Shown here one piece after another: positions 33,239-43,071 of a DNA stretch of 64,000 nt. Source of the stretch: Martelella mediterranea. Lineage in GTDB: Bacteria; Pseudomonadota; Alphaproteobacteria; Rhizobiales; Rhizobiaceae. Below the pieces are notes generated by a model that was not told the origin of the DNA, did not search any database, and saw only the letters and a list, made by a program, of their open reading frames with translations. The DNA lies in the NCBI GenBank assembly GCA_003001975.1, contig PVUG01000004.1, forward strand, positions 248,001 to 312,000. Reading direction: 5' to 3'. Both the position numbers and the translations under genes were made by a program. Each line of letters opens with the position of its first letter. Position 1 is the first letter of the stretch.

Positions 33239-34371
33239 GGCTCTACTCCCGAAACCTGCAACGAATCCCCAAAGGCCGTCAAACGCGCGGCCGCTTCGCT
33301 TCCCTCTCCATAGTAACCGATTGCCTCTGCAAGTGCCAAAGCCGCCTTGTCCTGCTGCCCAAGCACGGTATATGAACGTATCAGACGCATCCAGCCATCG
33401 ATATCATCGGGGTTTTCATCCAGTCTCTGCTCAAGCCCCGAGACCATGCCGTCAATCATGTCCGCGCGCGCCTGCGTGGAGAGTTCGGCGGCAGCCGCGA
33501 CCGCCTCTTCATCCGGCCCGTTTGCAACAACGCCGTTGTCGGCAAGTTGCTGACTATTCTGCGCAATACGACTGGCAACCATATCCCGCCAGGGAGAACT
33601 GGCCGGCAGCGCTGCCTGCAAACGTTCGAACCGCTCGACGGCCACGGCGAAATCGCCCGATTGTTCAGCCGCAAGCGCAATGAAATAGAGCGTCCGAAGT
33701 TCGTCCGGATCGATCGTCTCGGCCTCCCGGAACACGTCCAGCGCCTCGTCGGTAACAACGCCCGCGTTCACGGCAACGATCGCTTCACCGAGCCCGGCAA
33801 GGCGTTCGGCTGTGGGACCGGAAACGCGGATCGCATTGGCATAGGCGTCCTGCGCATCCTCAAAACGGTTTTCACGAAGATAAATCGGCGCGATCACATC
33901 CCATCCGCGCCCGTCGTCGGGATGTTCCGCCAGATGTTGTTCCACGCGCGCCACCAGAACAGCAAGGTCCGGCTCATCGGCGTTCATTCGGGCAGCCAGC
34001 GGCTGATCGGAAGCGCCGGGCGTTCCCACAAGCGGGTAAACAAGCCCCCCGCCAATCATCAAAACCACGATTGCGGCAATGGCGCCCCACCGCATAAAGG
34101 ACTGATTGCCGCCGGGCCCGCCAGCCTTGCTGCTGCTATCGTCGACAGCGAGCAATCGTCTTCCGATCTCGGCCCGCGAGGCCTCATATTGCTGCTCGCT
34201 GAGCAGCCCGTCCCGACGTTCCCGCTCAATTTCCAGCAGTTGATCGCGGTAGACCGCAGCCTGGCCGGCGGCTGCGTCATCCTCGGTCAGTCCCGATTGC
34301 CGAAAAAGCGGAAGCGCAACCGCAACGGCTGCAACAAGGAGCATGACGAGGGCAACGGTGGCGAAAATCAT
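33235..34371 (-). CDS. ccmI: Cytochrome c maturation protein CcmI (CycH)
   Basis: A 378-residue apocytochrome c chaperone. The N-terminal TM (about 1-20) and a second TM (about 93-113) flank a cytoplasmic coil ([20 protein letters not shown]). The periplasmic part has TPR-like helices ([39 protein letters not shown]). The start at 34371 is the Met at the first helix. It is the first gene of the ccmIEFH operon and the site of Rhizobium cycH mutants defective in c-type cytochromes. Confidence 0.93.
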   Translation of the reverse strand: MIFATVALVMLLVAAVAVALPLFRQSGLTEDDAAAGQAAVYRDQLLEIERERRDGLLSEQQYEASRAEIGRRLLAVDDSSSKAGGPGGNQSFMRWGAIAAIVVLMIGGGLVYPLVGTPGASDQPLAARMNADEPDLAVLVARVEQHLAEHPDDGRGWDVIAPIYLRENRFEDAQDAYANAIRVSGPTAERLAGLGEAIVAVNAGVVTDEALDVFREAETIDPDELRTLYFIALAAEQSGDFAVAVERFERLQAALPASSPWRDMVASRIAQNSQQLADNGVVANGPDEEAVAAAAELSTQARADMIDGMVSGLEQRLDENPDDIDGWMRLIRSYTVLGQQDKAALALAEAIGYYGEGSEAAARLTAFGDSLQVSGVEP

Positions 34372-34475
34372 AACACTACCTTCGTACGCCACCCTCGCAA
34401 AATAGCCAATAGATTAAAGGCTTATTGCTCCACTCTGCCACAAAAAGTCGCAGATACGGATGCCTTGGAAACAGG

Positions 34476-34886
34476 CTAGTTCAACAATGTCCACAACCCG
34501 TCCGGTTCACGACAGGCGGCGCCGCGCCCGACATATTCGCGCCCCTGGACGATCACTTTCTGCGTATATTGCCGGCAGTTCTGGTCGCCGACCTGATAGG
34601 GACTGGCGGCAGTCACGCTGCCCTGTGCGTCTCTGCCCTGCCAGGAAACAGTTTCACCTGCCGGCGCCGAGGCAAGCGCATACTGTTCCGCCTGAAGCGC
34701 TTTTGCGTGATCGGCCGGCGAAAGCGCAACGCCGGAACGATCCACCAGACCGCCATCAAACGAGGCAGCAGGAACGGATTGCGCGGGCGTAACCGTTTGA
34801 GCCGATCCGGCTGGTCGGACAGGCTGTGTTGTTGAACAACCCGCGATCACAGATGCAACGGCGACAAGCAGAAAAATTCGTTTCAC
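34476..34886 (-). CDS. Surface-antigen-like lipoprotein
   Basis: A 136-residue predicted lipoprotein. A GTG start at 34886 gives VKRIFLLVAVASVIAGC, a signal peptide with lipobox VIAGC. After a variable stretch the C-terminus has the 17-kDa surface-antigen (RT0821-like) pattern NCRQYTQKVIV...GAACREPDGLW, with two Cys likely to form a disulfide. Probably outer-membrane attached; function unknown. It lies between ccmI and feuQ on the same strand. Confidence 0.75.
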   Translation of the reverse strand: MKRIFLLVAVASVIAGCSTTQPVRPAGSAQTVTPAQSVPAASFDGGLVDRSGVALSPADHAKALQAEQYALASAPAGETVSWQGRDAQGSVTAASPYQVGDQNCRQYTQKVIVQGREYVGRGAACREPDGLWTLLN

Positions 34887-35054
34887 GATGTTTTTGGTCC
34901 CCTGAACCTGAAAAAAGTCATCTCGGTACACGCTGCCCGATACCATGACGATGCCGTGCAGAAAACATGAAATACAACCCGGTATCGTCTGGACGTAAAA
35001 ACAGATTATGGCCAGAATTCGCCCGCAACCAACCGGATCGGAGTGTTCAACCGT

Positions 35055-36434
35055 CTATTTTCTGCACTTTGCCGGCAATACGATCCGTGCATGCAAACCG
35101 GCCCCTTCAAGGCCGGTCAGCTCAAACCGGCCACCATAAGCCTGCACAATATCATCAACGATGGAAAGCCCCAGTCCCGAGCCAGAGCCACTTTCGTCAA
35201 GGCGCTGACCGCGTTTCATCGCGGTCTGAATTTCCTCCGGCGTAAGGCCGGGACCATCGTCAACAACGGTAATCTCGGCCCAATCGCCGGCATCTTCAGG
35301 TGCTTCAAGCCGTTGTGCGCTGACCCGAACCTCGCTTTTTGCAAAACGGGCTGCATTTTCGAGCAAATTGCCGACAACCTCTTCAAGGTCCTGCTGCTCG
35401 GCCGCGAGCACAAGCCCTTTCGTACACGACAGCGAGAATTCCGTATCGGGGTTGAGACGGCGCATAACGCGAACCAGCCGTTCCAGAACCGGCCCCACCT
35501 CGCAGCGTGTCAGAACGGATTCGGTCTGTGCGGCGATCCTCGCCCGGTTGAGATAGGCCTGAACCTGCGCCTGCATCATAACCACCTGCGAGGCGATCAG
35601 CTTTCCGCCCTGCCCCTCCATGCTTTGGGCTTCATTCAGCAGCACGGCGATCGGGGTTTTCAGCGAATGCGCCAGATTGCCGACCTGCATGCGGGCACGT
35701 TCGACAATGGCACGATTATTGGCGAGAAGCGCATTGATTTCATCTGCAAGCGGCTGAATTTCAACGGCGAATTTCCCCTTCATCTCGCCTTCGCCGCGCT
35801 CGGAAATCTGGCTGAGCGCCGCCCGTGCGCTGTCGAGCGGACGCAACGCCCACAAGATGATCAGCCCGTTGAGCAGAACGCTCGCGACACCGAAGAGAGC
35901 AAGCGCAACATAAAGCCGGCGCGAAAACCAGCGGACGTCACTGTCCACCGCATTGCGGTTGCCCGAAACCCGAACCCGGGTTGCCCGGTCATTGTCGTCC
36001 ATAACGACCACGGTTTCCATGACGGCCACGTCATTGCCCTGCTCATCGCGAACCATATAGGTCCGGCGGAAATCGCCGTCATAGGGCACTTCGCTTTCAG
36101 GTCTTGTCGGCAGGTCCGTTTCGCCGAGAGAGGGAGAGCGCAGCGGGTCCTTGGTATCGTCGTAAAGCGGATCGACAACCCAGTACCACCCGGTCTGCGG
36201 CCGTTTGTATTTCAGGTCGCCGAGCTGCGGCGTGCCCTGAAGTTCTCCTTTTTCATCGATCGATACGGAATTGACAACATTGAACATTTCCGCCTGGAGA
36301 AGCTGACGGAAACCACGCTCGGCCGTGTTTCTGTATAGGGCTGAAATCACCACGGCGATCACCACAAGCGCCATGACGAACCAAACGGTCGTCAGCGCCA
36401 GAGAGCGCAGCGTGAGTGAATTCGCCCATTTCAT
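35055..36434 (-). CDS. feuQ: Sensor histidine kinase FeuQ
   Basis: A 459-residue inner-membrane kinase with TMs at about 12-34 and 172-195 around a periplasmic domain. A HAMP-like linker follows, then the H-box NLAHSLKTPIAVLLNEA, the N-box NLLENAARFA and G-boxes DDGPGLTPEE and GSGLGLSIV. It overlaps the feuP stop by ATGA. In Rhizobium leguminosarum feuPQ sit beside cycHJKL, the same order as here, which supports the name. FeuPQ have been linked to iron uptake there and to osmoadaptation and ndvA expression in Sinorhizobium. Confidence 0.85.
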   Translation of the reverse strand: MKWANSLTLRSLALTTVWFVMALVVIAVVISALYRNTAERGFRQLLQAEMFNVVNSVSIDEKGELQGTPQLGDLKYKRPQTGWYWVVDPLYDDTKDPLRSPSLGETDLPTRPESEVPYDGDFRRTYMVRDEQGNDVAVMETVVVMDDNDRATRVRVSGNRNAVDSDVRWFSRRLYVALALFGVASVLLNGLIILWALRPLDSARAALSQISERGEGEMKGKFAVEIQPLADEINALLANNRAIVERARMQVGNLAHSLKTPIAVLLNEAQSMEGQGGKLIASQVVMMQAQVQAYLNRARIAAQTESVLTRCEVGPVLERLVRVMRRLNPDTEFSLSCTKGLVLAAEQQDLEEVVGNLLENAARFAKSEVRVSAQRLEAPEDAGDWAEITVVDDGPGLTPEEIQTAMKRGQRLDESGSGSGLGLSIVDDIVQAYGGRFELTGLEGAGLHARIVLPAKCRK

Positions 36435-37093
36435 TCAGGAACCTGCATCCGGTAACCGAGACCGCGGACGGTCTCGATCAATTCGGGCCCTACCTTTTTA
36501 CGCAACCGTCCGACAAACACCTCGATCGTATTGGAATCACGGTCGAAATCCTGATCATACAGATGCTCCGTCAGTTCCGTACGCGACACGACCTCGCCCT
36601 GATGATGCATCAGATAGGACAGAAGCCTGTATTCATGTGAAGTCAGCCGCAACAACACGCCGTCAAGGGTCGCCTTCGAGGCTTTCACATCGAGTTCGAT
36701 CGGCCCGCATGTAATCGTGCCTGTCGCATGCCCCGCTGCCCGGCGGATCAACGCACGGATGCGCGCCATCACCTCCTCGATATGGAAAGGCTTGGTCACA
36801 TAATCGTCCGCGCCTGCATCGATCCCGGCAACCTTGTCGCTCCAGCGGTCACGCGCGGTAAGGATCAGGACCGGCATCTTCCGCCCGGCACTGCGCCATT
36901 TCTCCAGAATTGTCACGCCATCCATGGCCGGTAGCCCTATATCCAGGATCACCGCGTCATAGGGCTCCGTATCACCCAGAAAGTGCCCTTCGACGCCGTC
37001 ATAGGCACAGTCTACCACATAGTCGGCGTCCCTGAGCATCTGGGCCAGCTGACGGTTGAGGTTTTCGTCATCTTCGATCAGGAGGATACGCAT
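36431..37093 (-). CDS. feuP: Response regulator FeuP
   Basis: A 220-residue OmpR-family regulator. The receiver has EDDEN, the phospho-acceptor Asp in VILDIGLP, LILTARD and DYVTKPF. The winged helix includes LTSHEYRLLSYLMHH and DSNTIEVFVGRLRKK. The ATG at 37093 (MRILLIEDD) is preferred; an in-frame TTG at 37102 is weaker. It is translationally coupled to feuQ. Confidence 0.87.
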   Translation of the reverse strand: MRILLIEDDENLNRQLAQMLRDADYVVDCAYDGVEGHFLGDTEPYDAVILDIGLPAMDGVTILEKWRSAGRKMPVLILTARDRWSDKVAGIDAGADDYVTKPFHIEEVMARIRALIRRAAGHATGTITCGPIELDVKASKATLDGVLLRLTSHEYRLLSYLMHHQGEVVSRTELTEHLYDQDFDRDSNTIEVFVGRLRKKVGPELIETVRGLGYRMQVPE

Positions 37094-37155
37094 TTCGGTC
37101 AATTCACTGTTTTGCGGTCAGGATCGGCGGTACGGCACACGGGCCGCGGGTCGGA

Positions 37156-37401
37156 TCAACGCGCCGGGACACGGCGGGTAACCTTGCGCGGCATATTACC
37201 ATTGCTTGCGGGCACGATAACCGTCACCAGACAGCCGTCCCCGTCCGGCGCAGGCACAGCCGACAACAATTCGCCACCCGTGCTGTTCACGACCGCCTTG
37301 GCCGCCGCCGCGCAGGAGGCCGCATCAGCAGGCCCAACCTGCCCAGCAAACAGCAGAACGCTTGCCAACACGATCTGAATTCCATGCGTCTTTCTGAACA
37401 T
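37156..37401 (-). CDS. Small exported protein, hypothetical
   Basis: An 81-residue protein with a clear signal peptide (MFRKTHGIQIVLASVLLFAG, cleavage near ADA-AS). The mature part has two Cys (SCAAA and DGCLVTVIV) and a beta-rich GCLVTVIVP core, reminiscent of PepSY-type small periplasmic proteins found upstream of OmpR regulators. It ends just before feuP on the same strand and may be in its operon. The start at 37428 is an alternative. Confidence 0.6.
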   Translation of the reverse strand: MFRKTHGIQIVLASVLLFAGQVGPADAASCAAAAKAVVNSTGGELLSAVPAPDGDGCLVTVIVPASNGNMPRKVTRRVPAR

Positions 37402-37501
37402 CGCGCAGTTTTTCCCAAAGCAGTTCATTCAGCCACCACTCATAAGAATAGTTGGCTGAACTGCAAATGAATAGTCCCGTCCATCTTAACAAAACCGCTT
37501 G

Positions 37502-37528
37502 CCCGCCGGGTTTTCCAGCCCGGCGGGA
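37502..37528 (-). terminator. Hairpin at 3' end of GTA cluster
   Basis: CCCGCCGGG and CCCGGCGGG pair over nine bases 17 bases past the last small GTA-linked gene. The following minus-strand bases are only weakly T-rich, so this is a possible terminator. Confidence 0.4.
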
Positions 37529-37544
37529 TATTTCGTAAACAGTA

Positions 37545-37754
37545 CTATCGAACCAATGTATCCTTCGCCGAAATACGCCCGAACAGGGCGAGCAATCCAC
37601 CGGACGCACCGGCAAAGGTCGTGATCGATGTGGCCAGATCGCTCTGCATGCCCTCATCCAGATAGATTCCCCCCATCTGGAAGAGCGGAGCGGCAACCGC
37701 AAGCAGCGCGCCCCACACGGTCTTGGAGAGATACCATTTTTTTGCGTAATCCAT
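37545..37754 (-). CDS. Small phage-like membrane protein at end of GTA cluster
   Basis: A 69-residue protein starting MDYAKKWYLSKTVWGALLAV. It has two hydrophobic segments (about 11-28 and 43-60) and ends GRISAKDTLVR. Small proteins of this pattern (YLSKTVWG...YGR..AK) occur near holins and at the end of tail modules in phages. AGAAAGGAA precedes the start, 16 bases after the megatron stop, so it is co-transcribed with the GTA genes. A holin-like role in particle release is possible but unproven. Confidence 0.6.
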   Translation of the reverse strand: MDYAKKWYLSKTVWGALLAVAAPLFQMGGIYLDEGMQSDLATSITTFAGASGGLLALFGRISAKDTLVR

Positions 37755-37770
37755 GCCATTTCCTTTCTGT

Positions 37771-40700
37771 TCAGCCTGGAAGTGAAATCTGCGCATTGAG
37801 TGCCGTTCCAAGCGGCACTTTCCGACCCATCTGGCGAAGACGAATCGAAAACAGCTCGGGCCGCGCCCCGAAATCGGCAATCTGGTCGACTTCCGGATAG
37901 AGCCATTCCGGCGATGTCGTATCGACACTGCGCACGCGCGTTTCGCCGGCGAATATTTCCAGACGGTAGGCTTCCGTTTCTTCGTCGAGCGGGATTTCGG
38001 CAGCGCTCCAGTCATCGGCATCGATGCGGGAGCGTCGTATCCAGCGAAAGGCGACATCGCCCGAAGCCAGGCGCCGTCCCCTGAAGTGAACAGGCGAAAG
38101 CGGCGTTTCCGCGCGGATACCGCCGGCAAAGCTATAGGGCGCCTGCGGATCGATCTGTCCATATGCCGTTTCAACGACATAGTTGCGCGCAAGGCCGACA
38201 TGCTGAGCACTGATGCCAAGAGGAACAACCGAAGCGTTGAGCACGACGGCATCGGCACCCGCAGATGCGCCGGCGGCCATCGCATCTTCCGTACCGTGCA
38301 ATCCGCGCAGCAGGCCGCTCACCCGCCAGCGGCCGGGCGACAGTTCCGCGGCATCGAGAAATCCGACGATTTCAAACACGCCGTTGTCGGCCCGGATGGC
38401 CAGCCGGTTTTCCCCGCTCAGCACCGCGGCCTTGGTTGCCGAGGCAAGACCGCCGAAGTCCAGATCGATAACCAGTTCGCGGCTGAAATCGAAACGTCCG
38501 CTGATCCCCGGCGTCAGCGGCGATACCTGCGTAGCGGTCGCTGCCGGCCTCTCTGCGACCGCGCCGGGCTGATAGCCCTCCGTGGTCGCCGACGATGCAA
38601 TGAAGCACCGCCGCCAGGGTCTGGCAAAAACCGCAATCCGCGCGAAATCCTCCGAAGCGCCGGCCCTGTCGCGTGCCAAATCCAGAAACATGACACGCGG
38701 AGAGAAACCTTCGGAGGGCATATTATCCGGGCTATGCCATCGGTCTGTCACTCTTGCGACATTGCCTGCACCGGGCGAAAACGACCGTGCCTCAACCTTG
38801 ATCGTGTCGGCAAGTTCAAGCCTGGTCACCATGAACCGTCCGGCGGGGCCATCCTTGAGATCAAAAACGTCGCCGATTTCCACACTGCGTTCCTGTGGCG
38901 ACAGGTCAAGCTGAAGCGTGCGCACCGCGATCCGGCTTTCGCGCAACAGTGCCGACGCACGTTCGATCGCCGTTGCCTCGGGCAGAACCGTCGGCAGCCC
39001 GTATCGCAATACCCGGTCATTTGCCGCAACAGCGCGGCTCGATCGTGCGCTTGCCTGCTCGTAACGGGTTGCCGGGTCCAGATAGGTCACGGTAGCTTCA
39101 CCCGCCAGATCGCTGTCATGCAGACGCGTTTCCCGCCACAGGCCGGCGGCCTCATCGGGCTCTGCGAGGATTTCGATCTGCCGCGACGGCAGGCTTGCGC
39201 GCTGGCGCGAGCGAAATACCAGACCGCCGGCGGTTTCAATGCAGTCGGCCAGATAGAGCGAAAGCAACGGCTCGATCAGATCACGCGCTGCATCGATATC
39301 GGCTTGCTGATATCCGACCAGATCGCCGCTCAGCAAACGGGTGTCGCAGTCATGAAAACCATGATCGGCAAGCAGCGTGCGCACCGTGTCGGCAAGCGTC
39401 GTTGCCCCCAGCCTGCCGTTCAGCCAGTGCCCGGTCGCCCAGTTGTCGCCATCGCTCCACAATTCACCATTTTGCGGAAAGGCAGGGTAAGGCCGGATAT
39501 CCCAGCACCACAGGAAGATATGGTCGGGATCAACCATGCCCACGGGGGTCTGTGCACCGGCCCACCAGTCAAGATGGGTTTCCAGAAAACGGCGCTGTTC
39601 GTCATCCGAACGTCTGCCGTTTGAAAAATACGGATAGGCGGACTCCGCCGATTTCGGGTCAGCAAACACGTTCGGCTGGCCGCTGCCCTTGTCGACGGCC
39701 GGGCAACCGAGTTCGGTAAACCAGATCGGCTTGGCCATCGGCGTCCAGGAAGATGGTGTTGCCGCCTCGCTGCCGCCGACCCGGTTGTAGTGCAGATTGG
39801 TCCACCAGCCTTCAAGGTCCTTGTAGCGATAGACCCATGGCTTGCCGGCCAGCCCGTCGGTGATCGGGCTTCGGACACGCATCTTCCGGTCGGCATCGCT
39901 GGCATAATACCAGTCAAAGCCCTCACCGGCCGCAACCTGGCCCTCCAGCCCGGTCGGATCGGTCGCAGTCCGGAAACCATCCGGGTTATCGGCGGCAAGA
40001 TCGTCGTCGCGCCAGTCGGAAAGCGGCATGTAATTGTCGATACCGATGGCGGTGATATCCGGACTTGCCCAAAGCGCATCGAGATTGAAATAGACATCGC
40101 CGCTGCCATCGGCGGGGTGATAGCCGAAATATTCGCTCCAGTCGGCACCATAGGTCAGCGCCGTTTCCGGCCCCAGAATACCCCGCACGTCAGCGGCAAG
40201 CTCAACCAGCCCTTCGACAAACGGAAAGGCGTCGTTCTGGTCGCGGATCGCGGTCAGGCCGCGCAATTCCGAGCCGATGATGAAACCATCGACACCGCCG
40301 CTTGCTGCCGCCAGATGTGCATAGTGCAAGATGAGGCGCCTGTATCCGGCATCGGAACCGGCAAAGCCGACGCCATCATCCCCCGGCGTAAAATCATGCG
40401 GCTCGGCCGTGCCCAGAAACGCCTCGACATCGGCCCGCGCCTCGGCCGTACGATCCGTTGTCCCCGGTTGTCCGGCAGCGGGGTGACAGGTAATGCGTCC
40501 GCGCCAGGGATAGACCGCCTGTTGCGCGCCGCCGTAAGGGTCGGGCAGACCGTTTTCCTCGGGCACATCCATCATGATGAAAGGGTAGAGAAACACCTTC
40601 AGGCCCCGTGCCCTGAGATCGCCGATCGCCGCCATCAGCCCCGCATCGTTGGGCGTGCCGCCATAGGCCGGGCCACCCTCATGGGTGCTCACCACATAGG

Positions 40701-41628
40701 CCTCGTCGCGGGCGATTCCCGAAACCCGCCAGGGCGTGCTTTCCGCGGCCCGATGCGGCGTTTCCACTCCCGGACGGATCTTGCACGCTCCGGCCCTCAG
40801 ATCCGTTCCGAACCAGGTTACCACCAGCGCGACGCGCTCCAGATTGGGGCAAAGCGCCATCAGTTCGTCAAAGGAGGCTTCCCAGTCCGTTGTCCGCACC
40901 AGCGTGTTGCGGTTCATGATCCGTTGCTGGCCGCTGCCGAGCGATTCCGTTACCGGAAACGGACAAAGTCCGTGCTCAGTCGCGCCCGGAATGATGGCAA
41001 CGGCCTTCACCTGGTTTTCCAGCGCACCGGTGGGCCTCAGCACTTCGAACTGAAAAACCGGAATCCGGTTCCCGAACGTATCAAGCGGCAGACGTTCGAA
41101 GACGACATAGCTCAGCCCGCGATAGGCCGGCGCGTTGCCCGTTCCCTGCTTGGCCTCGATCAGAGGGTCCGGCAACTGATTGTCATCGCCGGCATAAAAG
41201 CGCATTTCGATCGTGGTAAGATCCAGCTCACGCCCGTCCGCCCAGACCCGCCGGATCGCGGCAACAGGACCTTCGCAAATCCCGAAGGCGAAATTGCCGA
41301 AATAGGAGAAGCTTTCGACCGTGGGGCCGGCGGATGCCTTGCCGCCGGTCCGTTCCTCGACCACTTCCTCCTCAAAGCGCGTCGCCCAGATCAGCGTGCC
41401 GCCGATCCGCGATGTGCCGTAGACGCGCGGTATCGCAGCGCCTTCCTCGGCTCCGCCCATACGAGCTGTTGGCAGGTGCCGCCCGCTGACCCTGCGCCCG
41501 CCGGAAAACAACGAATTGTCGACGGCAGCGCCGGCCAGCGCCCCCAGCGCCCGCCCGGCAACTGCGCCGAAGGGCCCGAAGACACTGCCGATCACGGCGC
41601 CTGCCGCCTGAAACACGATTGTCGCCAT
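37771..41628 (-). CDS. GTA megatron / host-specificity protein (RcGTA g15)
   Basis: A 1285-residue tail-tip protein. The N-terminus (1-60) has a glycine-rich hydrophobic segment (VIGSVFGPFGAVAGRALGAL). The GTA TIM-barrel glycoside-hydrolase-like domain follows (about 400-740; HYAHLAAASGGVDGFIIGSE and KPIWFTELGCPAVDKG). Then come phage-tail fibre modules, with SGLLRGLHGTEDAM and SFAGGIRAETPLSPV near the end. Known: in RcGTA it forms the central fibre and cell-wall contact. Length fits (about 1300). ATG at 41628 is the start; the longer frame to 41781 overlaps g14. A 97-base gap separates it from g14. Confidence 0.93.
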   Translation of the reverse strand: MATIVFQAAGAVIGSVFGPFGAVAGRALGALAGAAVDNSLFSGGRRVSGRHLPTARMGGAEEGAAIPRVYGTSRIGGTLIWATRFEEEVVEERTGGKASAGPTVESFSYFGNFAFGICEGPVAAIRRVWADGRELDLTTIEMRFYAGDDNQLPDPLIEAKQGTGNAPAYRGLSYVVFERLPLDTFGNRIPVFQFEVLRPTGALENQVKAVAIIPGATEHGLCPFPVTESLGSGQQRIMNRNTLVRTTDWEASFDELMALCPNLERVALVVTWFGTDLRAGACKIRPGVETPHRAAESTPWRVSGIARDEAYVVSTHEGGPAYGGTPNDAGLMAAIGDLRARGLKVFLYPFIMMDVPEENGLPDPYGGAQQAVYPWRGRITCHPAAGQPGTTDRTAEARADVEAFLGTAEPHDFTPGDDGVGFAGSDAGYRRLILHYAHLAAASGGVDGFIIGSELRGLTAIRDQNDAFPFVEGLVELAADVRGILGPETALTYGADWSEYFGYHPADGSGDVYFNLDALWASPDITAIGIDNYMPLSDWRDDDLAADNPDGFRTATDPTGLEGQVAAGEGFDWYYASDADRKMRVRSPITDGLAGKPWVYRYKDLEGWWTNLHYNRVGGSEAATPSSWTPMAKPIWFTELGCPAVDKGSGQPNVFADPKSAESAYPYFSNGRRSDDEQRRFLETHLDWWAGAQTPVGMVDPDHIFLWCWDIRPYPAFPQNGELWSDGDNWATGHWLNGRLGATTLADTVRTLLADHGFHDCDTRLLSGDLVGYQQADIDAARDLIEPLLSLYLADCIETAGGLVFRSRQRASLPSRQIEILAEPDEAAGLWRETRLHDSDLAGEATVTYLDPATRYEQASARSSRAVAANDRVLRYGLPTVLPEATAIERASALLRESRIAVRTLQLDLSPQERSVEIGDVFDLKDGPAGRFMVTRLELADTIKVEARSFSPGAGNVARVTDRWHSPDNMPSEGFSPRVMFLDLARDRAGASEDFARIAVFARPWRRCFIASSATTEGYQPGAVAERPAATATQVSPLTPGISGRFDFSRELVIDLDFGGLASATKAAVLSGENRLAIRADNGVFEIVGFLDAAELSPGRWRVSGLLRGLHGTEDAMAAGASAGADAVVLNASVVPLGISAQHVGLARNYVVETAYGQIDPQAPYSFAGGIRAETPLSPVHFRGRRLASGDVAFRWIRRSRIDADDWSAAEIPLDEETEAYRLEIFAGETRVRSVDTTSPEWLYPEVDQIADFGARPELFSIRLRQMGRKVPLGTALNAQISLPG

Positions 41629-41725
41629 TGCCAGAACCTCGATCAGGAAACGGGCCGCGCCATGCCTGAGGCAGACAGGGCCGGTCTCTTTTTTTGTATT
41701 TGAAGAATTGCGAACGCAGGCTGCG

Positions 41726-42184
41726 TCAGTCAGTGCCGGACCGCACGGGTGGAAAATCGGGAAACCGGTAGACGCCGGCAATCCGCCGCCGCCATCCGGG
41801 AACGAGTGACGAGCAGATCACCCCCGCCTGCTCGTAGGCGTGGATGAACTGATCGTCTGCGCTCAGGATCCCGGCGTGTTTGGCGGCAAACTGCGCGCGC
41901 CAGCGAAACAACAGGATATCCCCGGGGGCCATCTGTTCGAGAGCGATCGCCGTACCGCAATAACGGGCAGCGGCGTCCAGCAGCCGTTCCCGGCCGGTGC
42001 GTTCGGCCCAGTCGGCAGCATAAGGCGCGCCGATACCCGGAACCTCACCGTAAAGTCGCCCCCACACCCCCCGAATAAGCCCGAGACAATCGCAACCGAC
42101 ACCAATCTCCGAAGCCTGGTGGCGATAGGGTGTCCCGATCCACTTTTCGGCCTCGGCGACGGCGCGTGCCCCCATCGTTGTCAT
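41726..42184 (-). CDS. GTA NlpC/P60 peptidase (RcGTA g14)
   Basis: A 152-residue NlpC/P60 cysteine peptidase of the tail tip that cuts peptidoglycan so DNA can enter. The catalytic Cys is in IGVGCDCLGLIRGVW and the catalytic His in FAAKHAGIL. WIGTPYRHQA is the typical family opening. The start overlaps the g13 stop (ATGA). Confidence 0.92.
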   Translation of the reverse strand: MTTMGARAVAEAEKWIGTPYRHQASEIGVGCDCLGLIRGVWGRLYGEVPGIGAPYAADWAERTGRERLLDAAARYCGTAIALEQMAPGDILLFRWRAQFAAKHAGILSADDQFIHAYEQAGVICSSLVPGWRRRIAGVYRFPDFPPVRSGTD

Positions 42185-43071
42185 TTGAAGATCGGGCTTC
42201 CGTCATGCGTGCTTTCGCCATTCACATAGGAATAGCCGAAATCAGCACCGGGCATGTGCGGAAAGCCGCGAAAATTGAGATGATTGGCGAACTTGTTGCG
42301 GCAGGTGGAAAATGCCTTGTCGCACCCCGCCGTCAGGCGCACCTGATCTCCGGCCTCGGGCATGCTCTCAAGGGGCAACCACAGATCAATACGCATGTCG
42401 CTGGATGAAAGCGCGTTGGTTTCGATGTCGAAACGACGCCCGGCAAGATTGCCGCTTTCAAAGCTCAACACACCATGGGCGAAAAACCCTTCGGAAAAAT
42501 CGCCGCCTGCCGTCACCAAAATCCGGGTATCGGTTTCAACCGCGGCAACCGTTCCGGTCGTGAAGAAGCCGGGGCTTTGCGGGTTGAAGCCACAGGCCGT
42601 ATCCCCGAACACGGCATCGCAACGCCGGGTGAAGCTGCGCCCCTGCGGCTGTGACAACCGATGGGTGATCGCCCGCAATTCGGCACTGAAGCCGCCACCT
42701 TCGCGCGAAACTTCGCCGACCTCGTAGACCTGCATGATCTGGTGCTGATCGGGCGCTTGCCAATTCACAAGAAAAACCTCCACGCGCGCGCCGTCATAGT
42801 CGCCGGCCGCCAGTGCTTCTTCCGTAATGGCATCATTGGAAAAACCGCCGACGACCTCATTGGTGCTGGCCGCAAGGCCGTCCTCGGCCTCGAAGCCGGA
42901 GGAAGAAAAACCACTTGCCGCCAGAAAATGCGTCCCGGCAAAAACGAGATCGCGATCATGCTCGGTAAAGCCGAGAACGGTTCCGTTTTTCAACACAAGC
43001 CGCCAGCAGTGGCAGACAGTGGTTGCGTCCTGCACAAGGTGCGCCTGCAGCGCCGCATTCATTGCTCTCAT
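42181..43071 (-). CDS. GTA tail hub protein, DUF2163 (RcGTA g13)
   Basis: A 296-residue baseplate hub protein of the DUF2163/phage BR0599 family. It starts with a helix, then CHCWRLVLKNGTVLGFTEHD, the family hallmark. C-terminal Cys residues (GCDKAFSTCRNKFANHLNFRG) probably bind an iron-sulfur cluster, as found in the RcGTA hub. Starts and stops overlap g12 and g14 by four bases each. Confidence 0.92.
   Translation of the reverse strand: MRAMNAALQAHLVQDATTVCHCWRLVLKNGTVLGFTEHDRDLVFAGTHFLAASGFSSSGFEAEDGLAASTNEVVGGFSNDAITEEALAAGDYDGARVEVFLVNWQAPDQHQIMQVYEVGEVSREGGGFSAELRAITHRLSQPQGRSFTRRCDAVFGDTACGFNPQSPGFFTTGTVAAVETDTRILVTAGGDFSEGFFAHGVLSFESGNLAGRRFDIETNALSSSDMRIDLWLPLESMPEAGDQVRLTAGCDKAFSTCRNKFANHLNFRGFPHMPGADFGYSYVNGESTHDGSPIFK

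Noticed and set aside
39790-41703. 637-codon open frame antisense to the GTA megatron gene (also 38086-39624)
   Set aside because: Composition is that of antisense GC-rich shadows; no recognisable motif and no ribosome-binding site.
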